From Paenibacillus borealis (GTDB lineage: Bacteria > Bacillota > Bacilli > Paenibacillales > Paenibacillaceae), in NCBI RefSeq assembly GCF_000758665.1, contig NZ_CP009285.1, positions 6,324,001 through 6,388,000 on the forward strand: DNA of 64,000 nucleotides. The letters run 5' to 3'. This document shows positions 1 to 8,400 of this stretch, piece after piece. The translations under genes were made by a program, and so were the position numbers. The notes beneath the pieces are model-generated. The model was not told the origin of the DNA. It did not search any database and saw only the letters and a list, made by a program, of their open reading frames with translations. The stretch's first letter is position 1, and each line of letters starts with the position of its first letter.

Positions 1-1
1 G

Positions 2-154
2 AAGCATACGGCCACCAGCAATATCCCCACCCACGCTGGTAAAATTATGATGAACATCTGGAACGGTACCGGGGTAGATTCCTGGCTCGGCGCTTATAAC
101 GGTGCGAATCCGCTCTATGCCTATTATGATTTTGTGAAATATACGAGCAACTGA
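2..154 (+). CDS. GH16 lichenase (beta-1,3-1,4-glucanase), C-terminal fragment
   Basis: The reading frame runs in from the left edge and ends at TGA 152-154, giving the last 50 residues. It includes GKIMMNIWNGTGVD, WLGAYNGANPL and the ending DFVKYTSN. This is the characteristic C-terminus of bacterial lichenases of the BglS/LicB type, which are secreted GH16 jelly-roll enzymes that cut mixed-linkage beta-glucan. The catalytic E-x-D-x-x-E motif lies upstream of the window and cannot be checked. The downstream surface GH16 enzyme suggests a beta-glucan locus. Confidence 0.85.
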   Translation, partial: KHTATSNIPTHAGKIMMNIWNGTGVDSWLGAYNGANPLYAYYDFVKYTSN

Positions 155-189
155 TCAGGCTGAGTTGACTGTTATGCTGCATAAAAACA

Positions 190-235
190 CAGGAGACTGC
201 GTATGCCGGAAGCATCCGGTATACACAGTCTCCTG
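190..235 (-). terminator. Intrinsic terminator of the solute-binding lipoprotein gene
   Basis: A long hairpin whose arms read CAGGAGACTG and CAGTCTCCTG continues inward through a GTATGCCGG/CCGGTATAC arm with two imperfect pairs. On the minus strand the hairpin is followed by a T-rich tract, so it best serves the minus-strand lipoprotein gene. It could also stop the lichenase transcript, but it has no good T-tract on the plus strand. Confidence 0.65.
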
Positions 236-286
236 CTGTATTCCAAGGTAAACCCGGCCGCCCTCAAGGAAGCTGCCAATCACGCT

Positions 287-1876
287 TTACCGCTGGTCGA
301 GATACCACTCGCCCACTTCCCTGGTAACCTGCTCTCCGCCATACTGCGACCATTTGGTGACAAAGGCGGGGAATTCGCTTACACGAAGATCACCAAAGAT
401 AATCTGCTCGAACGTCTTCTGTTCCAGCTTCTGCAGCAGCTCCCAGCTGGTCCGCATGGTGCGTGTGGGCGGACCGGTGAACTGATCCTGGAGGGAGGCG
501 TCCAGCTGCGAGAGCAGCACCGGAGCTATATCTTGGGGAATCTCCTGAATCACTCTGGACGGAATTCGCGCTCCATCGAAGGTCAGCGTATAGGACTCGA
601 CACGGATCCCTCCTTGCGGGAGCAAGGCCGGATCCGTCACAGGCCCGCCGTCCTGCTCCGTCCAGTCATATCCCTTAGCCAGCCCGTTCGCGAATTCTCC
701 GCTCGAGGTGGCGTAATAATCGAACAGATAATTCTGATAGGTGAAAAAGATTTCCGGATGCTCCATCTTCTTGTTGATCAGAATGGCTCCGTTAACAGGA
801 AGCAGCCCCCGCCGCTGCACCCTCCCGTCAGGACCCGAAGGAATGGGGACAGCCTGGATTACGGCCTCCGGGTTAAGGTCTGCCAGCTTGTTCAGCGGCC
901 AGCCCCGCATCCAGAACGGTCCGGCAATGATGCCGGCCTTGCCCGAAGTGAACAGCGCTGCGGCTCCTTCTTCATCCTGCCAGGCATTATCCCTGGAGAT
1001 ATACCCCTTGTCCACCCAGCTCTTCATGAGGGCAAGCGCCTGCCCGGCGGCCGGCATCACGGACCCGTACTGCAGAGTGCCGTCCGCCTGAGTGTTCCAC
1101 TGCTCGGGGACCGTCCCGAAGGCTCCGAAGATCCAGCTTGCATCGCCCATCCAGGTGCTGGCTCCATTCCTGAAGCTTACAGATAATCCGAACGTATCCT
1201 TCAGGCCGTTCCCGTCCGGATCACCGTTTGCAAAGGCATCCATAACCGTCTCCAGCTCATCCAGGGTCTCCGGCACTGGTAGCTTCAGCTTCTTCAGCCA
1301 ATCCGCGCGGATCCATAATACCGGGTCTGAGTTATACTCATAATCGAGAATGGGAATCGCATATTGCTGGCCGTCCCGCTCCAGGCTGTTCCAGACCGCC
1401 GGTTCCTCGTCCATTGCAGCCTTCCATACCGGAGAGGCATAACGCTGGAACAGGCTGCCGGCTTCCCGGAATTGACCGGAATCAATCAGCTCCTGAATTA
1501 CTTCACGGTCCCGTGTGGTTACGATATCCGGCATATTCCCTTTGGCCAGCTCGAGACGCAGCTTATTGGCATAGATCTCGGAGGAGCCGAGGAGCGTCCA
1601 TAAATAACGGATGCGGATTCCCAGCCGCTCTTCGGCCCAGCGGGTATGCACGTTAGACTCCAGGCTTTCGCCTTCTTTGAAGCTCATGTCGGGATTGATC
1701 ACTCCGACGGTATATAAATCTACAGCGGGAACGTATTTGCCAAGCTCTTCATCATAATGTACAGTCTGAGCCTCTGGCTGCGCGGCTGCCGGAATGATAT
1801 CAGGGGGATCATCTCCGGCGAAGGAGCAGCCGGAGACCAGCATGATTACTACAGCGAGAAGTGCATATAGACGCAT
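287..1876 (-). CDS. Extracellular solute-binding lipoprotein (carbohydrate ABC type)
   Basis: 529 residues. The N-terminus is a lipoprotein signal with lipobox LVSGC (Cys17), so it is likely anchored outside the membrane. The body fits family 1 extracellular solute-binding proteins of the Paenibacillus LplA/YtcQ group, including MPDIVTTRDREV, DPDGNGLKDTFGLS and GPFWMRGWPLNKL. An AGGAGG site stands just before the ATG. No permease or ATPase gene is adjacent; instead it is divergent from a YesM/YesN-type two-component system. It may be the binding component of a transporter encoded elsewhere, or a sensory partner of the kinase. Ligand unknown; the context suggests an oligosaccharide. Confidence 0.85.
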   Translation of the reverse strand: MRLYALLAVVIMLVSGCSFAGDDPPDIIPAAAQPEAQTVHYDEELGKYVPAVDLYTVGVINPDMSFKEGESLESNVHTRWAEERLGIRIRYLWTLLGSSEIYANKLRLELAKGNMPDIVTTRDREVIQELIDSGQFREAGSLFQRYASPVWKAAMDEEPAVWNSLERDGQQYAIPILDYEYNSDPVLWIRADWLKKLKLPVPETLDELETVMDAFANGDPDGNGLKDTFGLSVSFRNGASTWMGDASWIFGAFGTVPEQWNTQADGTLQYGSVMPAAGQALALMKSWVDKGYISRDNAWQDEEGAAALFTSGKAGIIAGPFWMRGWPLNKLADLNPEAVIQAVPIPSGPDGRVQRRGLLPVNGAILINKKMEHPEIFFTYQNYLFDYYATSSGEFANGLAKGYDWTEQDGGPVTDPALLPQGGIRVESYTLTFDGARIPSRVIQEIPQDIAPVLLSQLDASLQDQFTGPPTRTMRTSWELLQKLEQKTFEQIIFGDLRVSEFPAFVTKWSQYGGEQVTREVGEWYLDQR

Positions 1877-1965
1877 AGTCTCCTCCTAACAGCGTTTTCA
1901 TAGTAACGAATATTCAAAAGTATAGCATAACGGCTGGTGCAAATATGGTATAGTTTTCATGATTA

Positions 1966-1980
1966 ATGAAAGCGGTTTAA
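1966..1980 (+). promoter_or_regulatory. cre-like catabolite repression site
   Basis: ATGAAAGCGGTTTAA matches the CcpA operator consensus WTGNAANCGNWNNCW at all but one defined position. It lies in the divergent intergenic region between the lipoprotein and the histidine kinase, 41 bases before the kinase start. CcpA control would suit a sugar-responsive locus. Prediction only. Confidence 0.4.
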
Positions 1981-2020
1981 TCTATTTCTATATTTGAAGA
2001 AAAAGGATGATTAACAGCGG

Positions 2021-3766
2021 ATGCGCGCTAACTTGTTTGTCAAAATGGTTGCTATTCTGATCTCGCTCATTATGGTCACCCTTATCTTCTACGGGTTCTC
2101 CTACCGCAAGGATATCCGCGTTATCACCCGGCAGATCAAGACGACTGACCTGAACCATCTGGAGTTTCTGACTGCGCAGATCGACAATAATATTAACCAG
2201 CTGGCCGGAAGTGTATATGCCCTGCGGCGGGACCCGACTATCCGTGATTATGTGCAGCTGCAGCAGCTCGGCCATCTGATAGATGTCAGCCAGACCATCC
2301 GCACGGTGCTGGAGAAGCTGTCCCTGCAGACCGGCTCAAGCACCTGGGAGAATCAGCTTCTGATCTTCAACCTGCTGAAAGGAGAGACGCTCTCCACCGA
2401 TCCTTCCCTGAGCTTCGACACAGCCGATTTGCGGCATTCGCTGCCTGCAGGCTGGGAATATTCGCCCGGCCCCTCCGGGAATAGCGGCGCTGGCGGCTTC
2501 CGGCTGATGCTCTCTGATCCGGCCAATTTTCGGGAGAAGCCTTCCCAGGCTAATATGATCATTGAAGTGAAGTTCCCTGTCTCCAACATTGCTAAAATGC
2601 TCGGGAGTTACCAGCCGCCCGGCAGCGGCGGTACCTTTCTCTATCATACCGGCTACGGGGTACTGAATCCGCAGCCTGCGGACGAACAGATTGCCGGGCA
2701 GCTGGTGAGCCAGCTGCCCGATTTCCCGCAGGCTCAGGAGAGCTCAACGATTCTTAGGCTGGGGGATGGAAGCTACCTGGTCAGCGCCGTCCGCTCGGCC
2801 ACGCTGGGCTGGTATGTCATCCACTACTCCCCGCTGGAGCAGATTCTGCAGCCGATTCACAGCAGCCGTTATTCTTTCATTACAGCGACCGTTGTGCTGC
2901 TGGGGATGAGCCTGCTGCTGTCGCTGCTCTTGTACCGTCAGGTGCAGCGGCCGATCAGCCTGCTCCTGCGTTCGCTCAACCGCATGAAGGAAGGCCGCTG
3001 GTCCACCCGTATCCATGTCCGGACTAACAGTGATTTCTCGCTGCTGAATCAGGAATTTAATGAGATGGCTGCCACGCTGCAATCCTTGATTGAACAAGTG
3101 TATCTGGAGCAGCTGCGGGCCAAGGATGCTTATCTCAAACAGCTGCAGTCGCAGATTAACCCGCATTTTCTGTACAACTGCCTGTTCTTCATAAAGAGCA
3201 AGGCCAGCATCGGAGATACGGACTCTGTCGAGGCCATGGCGCTGAGCCTTGGAGAGTACTACCGCTATATCACCAGGATGGATCATTCACTGACTACGGT
3301 TGCCGATGAAGTCAAGCTGCTTGAGCATTATCTGGCAATCCAGAATCTCCGCAAGCAACGGCTCCGGTATGAGCTTGAGATTCCCGCAGAGCTGCTGGAC
3401 GAGCGTATTCCGCGCCTCCTGATCCAGCCGCTGGTGGAGAACAGCATCATCCACGGGATTGAGAAGAGAATCGGCCTCGGCTTCATTCTCATCCGCGCCG
3501 CCCGCAGCGGCAGTGAACTCGTGATCTCCGTTGAAGATAACGGGGCCGGAATGGATGAGGCCGGAATCGCCTTGCTGCAAGACCGTCTGAATGAACAGGA
3601 CCGCCTGGACGGGGGCTGCGGCCTCTGGAATGTACAGCAGCGCCTGAAGCATCAATTCGGCGAAGCATCGGCAATCCTGATTACAGCATCTGAGCAGGGC
3701 GGACTTATGGTCACCCTGCATATCCGGAAGAAAGAGGACAACAATGTATCAGATTCTGCTGGTTGA
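2021..3766 (+). CDS. YesM-like sensor histidine kinase
   Basis: 581 residues. A transmembrane helix at about residues 9-27, an extracellular sensor region of roughly 260 residues, a second helix near 286-306, a HAMP linker, then a LytS/YesM-type kinase core. The phosphoacceptor is His382 in QSQINPHFLYN. The ATPase N-box is LVENSIIHGIEK, followed by VEDNGAGMDE and a late GGCGLWNVQQR. Members of this family sense sugars or their binding proteins at the cell surface. The stop overlaps the response regulator gene by 23 bases, so the two are translated together. The nearby lipoprotein and glucanases suggest a glycan signal, which is inference. Confidence 0.93.
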   Translation: MRANLFVKMVAILISLIMVTLIFYGFSYRKDIRVITRQIKTTDLNHLEFLTAQIDNNINQLAGSVYALRRDPTIRDYVQLQQLGHLIDVSQTIRTVLEKLSLQTGSSTWENQLLIFNLLKGETLSTDPSLSFDTADLRHSLPAGWEYSPGPSGNSGAGGFRLMLSDPANFREKPSQANMIIEVKFPVSNIAKMLGSYQPPGSGGTFLYHTGYGVLNPQPADEQIAGQLVSQLPDFPQAQESSTILRLGDGSYLVSAVRSATLGWYVIHYSPLEQILQPIHSSRYSFITATVVLLGMSLLLSLLLYRQVQRPISLLLRSLNRMKEGRWSTRIHVRTNSDFSLLNQEFNEMAATLQSLIEQVYLEQLRAKDAYLKQLQSQINPHFLYNCLFFIKSKASIGDTDSVEAMALSLGEYYRYITRMDHSLTTVADEVKLLEHYLAIQNLRKQRLRYELEIPAELLDERIPRLLIQPLVENSIIHGIEKRIGLGFILIRAARSGSELVISVEDNGAGMDEAGIALLQDRLNEQDRLDGGCGLWNVQQRLKHQFGEASAILITASEQGGLMVTLHIRKKEDNNVSDSAG

Positions 3767-5354
3767 CGACGAACCCTATGTTGTAGACGACTTATTCATC
3801 TCCATCCCCTGGAATGAGCTGCAGGTCGAGCAGGTGCACAGAGCCTACTCGGGATATGAGGCGCTGGAGATTCTCCGCCAGCACCCGGTGGATATTGTGG
3901 TCACCGACATTAATATGCCGGAAATGTCCGGCCTGCAGCTTATCGGACATATCCGCCGGGAGTGGAAACACATCAAAACGGTTCTGCTGACCGGATATTC
4001 GGAATTCGAATACGCCAAACAGGCCATTTCCCAGCAGGCCAGCGCTTATCTGCTGAAGCCGATCGGCAACGGGCCGCTCATGGAGGTGCTTGAACAGCTG
4101 CTGCTGGAGATCCGGAAGGAATGGGAGACCCGCGCTTCCTATCAACGGACGCTGCAAACCTTCCGCGAGCATCTGCCTCTGCTGCGGGACCGGCTCCTGA
4201 ACGGGCTGCTGCAGGGCCGCAAGCCGGGCAACCGGCAGCTGGCGGAGCAGCTTGACCAGTTCAGCCTGCCTTTCACACTGGAGCGGCCGGCGGCCTTACT
4301 TGTGATCCGGCTGGAGGATTATTTTCAACAGCATGATGTGAACAGTATGCAGTTATTTGAATATGCGATTGTCAACATTGCCCATGAGCTGTTTCAGGAG
4401 CGGTTTGCCATGTGGTCCTGCAAGGATGTCCATGATTATCTTGTGCTTGTTCTTCAGCCGCTTACGGAGGATTGCCGGGACAACCTGCCGTCCCTGCACA
4501 GTCAGATGATCCAGACGGCTTACCAGCTGCAAAAAAACGTAAGCACCGTCATCGGCGGCGGCATTTCCGTGATTGCTACAGGCTGGGGATCGTTCCCGGA
4601 TCAGGTGTACAGCCTGTACCAGACTGCCATATCCACGATCAGAGCGCATATCGGCCACGAAACAGGTGTTTTTCTGAAGGCGGAAGACACCGCAGAGAAG
4701 CGGATCACGACCCTTCAGTCGCTGTATGAGCCGCCCACTCTGTTCCATCTGCTGGAGGCGAGTAACTGGGACAGCATCGAGTCCAAGGTCCGGAATATCC
4801 ATGCCGAGCTTATAGAGACGGACGGCCATTCCCCGGAGCATATTGAAGAAGCCAAGCTGTATATGGAAACGGCCTTCTACTATTTCGCCCACAAAAACAA
4901 TACAATGCTCGGGGACATCACCGGGAGCATTATGCCTGGCGGGGGAAGCTTCCATACTCCGGACAAGCTGCTGGATTATGCACTCCGGATGCTGGCGCTG
5001 CTTAAGGAGCATTTTGACAGTGAACGCAAGGATATGCGCAGTGTACTGATTCAGAAGGTTCATGAATACATCGACCTCAACCTGCACTACGTATCGCTGA
5101 ACGCTATTGCGGACGAGGTTAAGCTGCATCCGGTCTATCTCTCCAAAATCTACAAGGCAGAGACCGGGAAACGGCTCAGTGATCATATCAGTTCAGCTAA
5201 AATGGAAAAAGCCGCTTACCTGCTTACGCATTCCGCACTAAAAATCTATGAAATATCCGCTGCACTCGGCTACTCCAATGCCCATTATTTCATTAAGCTG
5301 TTCAAGGAATACAGCCATATGACGCCGCAAGAATTCAGGGACCGGGCGAATTAG
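3744..5354 (+). CDS. YesN-like AraC-type response regulator
   Basis: 536 residues. The N-terminal receiver has its phospho-acceptor Asp55 in VVTDINMPEMSG and a LLTGYSEFEYA segment. A long middle region follows, and the C-terminus (about residues 430-536) is an AraC double helix-turn-helix with DEVKLHPVYLSKIYK and ALGYSNAHYFIKLFKEY. It is the cognate partner of the overlapping kinase gene. Likely targets are the adjacent lipoprotein gene and the beta-glucan enzymes; this is inferred from context. Confidence 0.93.
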   Translation: MYQILLVDDEPYVVDDLFISIPWNELQVEQVHRAYSGYEALEILRQHPVDIVVTDINMPEMSGLQLIGHIRREWKHIKTVLLTGYSEFEYAKQAISQQASAYLLKPIGNGPLMEVLEQLLLEIRKEWETRASYQRTLQTFREHLPLLRDRLLNGLLQGRKPGNRQLAEQLDQFSLPFTLERPAALLVIRLEDYFQQHDVNSMQLFEYAIVNIAHELFQERFAMWSCKDVHDYLVLVLQPLTEDCRDNLPSLHSQMIQTAYQLQKNVSTVIGGGISVIATGWGSFPDQVYSLYQTAISTIRAHIGHETGVFLKAEDTAEKRITTLQSLYEPPTLFHLLEASNWDSIESKVRNIHAELIETDGHSPEHIEEAKLYMETAFYYFAHKNNTMLGDITGSIMPGGGSFHTPDKLLDYALRMLALLKEHFDSERKDMRSVLIQKVHEYIDLNLHYVSLNAIADEVKLHPVYLSKIYKAETGKRLSDHISSAKMEKAAYLLTHSALKIYEISAALGYSNAHYFIKLFKEYSHMTPQEFRDRAN

Positions 5355-5364
5355 CCCGGTCCCT
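5337..5364 (+). terminator. GC-rich hairpin overlapping the response regulator stop
   Basis: AGGGACCGGGC and GCCCGGTCCCT form an 11-bp perfect stem around the TAG stop codon. The T-tract is weak on both strands. It sits between convergent genes and may serve both directions. Confidence 0.55.
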
Positions 5365-5414
5365 GCTCTGTTCCGCCTGCTGTGCAGGCAGCTGTAATTA
5401 TGCTGCTGTAACGC

Positions 5415-8400
5415 TTATTCTGCCGGGATCTCCCCGCTCTTCACCAGCATGATATCGTCGATCTGAACGTTCAGGTTACCGGCCGCCCCCCCGGCAATAT
5501 TGCCAAGCTCCAGGGAAATCCGGCCAATCTCTGTACTGGCTTCATTCACATCGAACACGATGGTGTAGAGCTTATCACCGTTCGTAAGATCCACAATCGC
5601 GCTGGTATAGCCATGCCAGGCGTAATTGTTCGCGGCATCCAGCCAGCCGATGCTGATATTCATTAGGCGCGCTGCTTCTGCCTTCGCCTTAAAGGTCAAG
5701 GTATAACGGTTGCCTTGTTCTAACGCCAGGCCTTCATAGAAGACCTGACGGTCCCAGGAATTGCTGCCAACCGTACCTACATGAATCTGCAGCGCTTCCT
5801 CCACATTCGCAATGCTCAGCTCGCCGCTGTCTGTTGAATACAAATTCCAGCCTGCGGTACCGGAGGCGAAATCACCGTTAGCCATCATATTCTCATGGAC
5901 AGGTCCGCCTGCCAGCGCCGGATGTACCCGGATGAGCGAGATATTGTCCAGTGTAACGGTATGTTCACCAAGCACCTGGTCAACTTTGCCCACGGAGAAT
6001 TGCAGTACGGCATACGGCTCATCTGTCCTTGCGGTGAACGTATACGTATAGCGGCTGCCTTCTGCCCCTAATACAACCGGCTCCTCCATATAGGCGAACC
6101 AGTTGTCATCGATATCTCCGTCATGCTGGATCAGCGCAAGAATACTCCGGTCAAGGCTCGCGCGGGCATCGAAGCTGAGCTGATAGGTTTTGCCTTTTTC
6201 CAGCGTAAGCCCCCTAAGATTCACTTGGGCATTCCAGGACTCATCTCCCGTTCCGCCAAGCTTCACTTCAAGGTTGCCATATACAGCGTACGCCACCGTA
6301 TCCTTGACCGGATCGCTGTCATCCCAGTCCTTCTTGAACAGGGTCCAGCCTTCCATGCTCTTGCTGTCAAAGCTGCCGCCCGCTACCATCTCCCGGGACA
6401 GATCCAGCCAGGCCAAATTGTAGCCGTGGCCGCTGATCCGCAGATAATAGGTTCCTTCCGGAAGAGTAAGCGCGGCACCTGTAACCGCCTGGTAGCTTTG
6501 GAGTCCGCCGGTGTTGGGGGCGGCAGCACGGAAAGGTTCCGCTACAGCCTGCAACGATTGGTCGAGCACTTCAATGACTACTTCGGAGTCTTCCTGCACA
6601 CTTGCCACCCGTGCCACTGGTACGAAGGTTCCGCCCGCAGCAACCCGCAGCTTATAATCGGTATAATCGCCTTCATCCACACTGGTAATATCCTTCGTAC
6701 CTTCACCGCCGGCGATCAGCGCTGTTCCTTCGGTATTCCAGTAGCTGTCTGCCTGGAAATGAAGGTATCCGGAGATTACAGGCGGATTCTTCTTCGGCGT
6801 CAGCCGGACATTATCCAGCTCTGCCCGTCCGGCGGATTCCCCCAGCAGGAAGGACAAGGTTCCTTCCGCCCCGGCATCTGTACCAAGTTCAATGATCTTG
6901 CTGTAGTGCTTCTTCTCTTCCGTGAGGACAACGGCTGTCCCTGCAGCATAATTGATATTGCTGTCCCCTGCTTCGAGCCCAATCTGAACCGGCAGATTCC
7001 GGTCTGCTTTCCCGTCGAAGCTCAGCTCGTAGGCGGTTCCCGGAGTCAGCGGAAGCCCGCTCTGTGACAGCTTCACTGACCCGGCTGCGAGGCCCGGGGA
7101 TTGAACGCTGCTAACCAATTTGCGGTCCATTATAGGGAACACAAGCTCATTCGTAACTCTAGCTGCTGCGCTTGCACCAGAACCCGCCGCCACTTCATAA
7201 GTCCAATACTTCATCCGGTCTTCCCCGAGATCAAAGCCGCTGTTGAAGATCAGATTCCCGTCCGGAAGCGGCTCTCTGATCACCGGCAATGGTTCGGTCT
7301 CCACTACCTTCACATTCGTGAAGTAAGCAGAAGTGGTGTCGAGGCCAAGATTGAATTCGAAGCGCACATTATTGTCAGATGAATTACCCATGTTAAAAAT
7401 ATATTCATAGGTCTGCCACTCCTCCGTGAGCTGGAAGGTACGCTCCTTTGAGTAGGCCGTCCAGCCGCCGCCGAATTCGGTAAGCTTGGTCATGAACGGT
7501 CTTGCTGCGTCCGCCTTCGCGTCAAAGCTTACCTTGTAGGCCTTCCCGTTCTCCAGCAGCAGCGGCATTTGCGTAAGCTGCAATGCATAATTCTGGGTAC
7601 CCGGCTGGGTTACGGCAACCTTGGCTACTGCACCTTTATCCGGGTCATTCACCACACTTGCCTCTCCCTGTCCGCCGGCGTTCAGAATAAAGTCCCAGTT
7701 CTCCGGCAGCCCCGAGCTGTTCTCAGCACCTTTGAAATCGCCGTTGTAAATCTGGTTGCCGTCCGGGAGCGGCGGACGCTGTGCGGTTACCGGAGGCAGG
7801 CCCTCCCCGCGTTTACCGGTCACATCAGGCCAATTGGCCATATCGGTATATTTATACACTCTGACATAATCGACATACATCCTGTCGGACTGGAAGCTAT
7901 CCAGCGGATTGCCCGGCCAGTCCCCGCCGACAGCCAGATTCAGAATCATATAGAACGGACGGTCGAACGGCGCAGGGAATGTATAATAATCCTGCTGGCC
8001 TTCCGCTTTCGTTCCCCAGTCTCTGGTCTCGAAGTACTTCTCTCCATCTACATAATAACGGATCAGGCCCGGCAGCCATTCCATCGTGAATTCATGATAT
8101 CCGTCAGCGAAGGTCTGGCCTTCCGGCAGCAGATATTCATCCGTCTGTGACAGATGAGGAGAATCATAATGGAGCGATCCATGGACAGTTCTCGGATATT
8201 TACCTGCGTTGTCCGGATCGCTTGCGACCGGTCCGGTCAGCTCCATAATATCCATTTCCCCGCTGCCCGGCCAAGGCCCATACTGCTCCAGCTCATCGGT
8301 CGGCATCATCCAGATTGCCGGCCACATGCCCTGCTGAACCGGAAGCTTCGCGCGGACCGTGAATTTGCCGTAGGTCCAGTCGCCCTTCAGCTTGGAGGTC

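Noticed and set aside
203..1343. Plus-strand frames opposite the lipoprotein gene
   Set aside because: Complementary shadows of the lipoprotein coding sequence, without ribosome sites.
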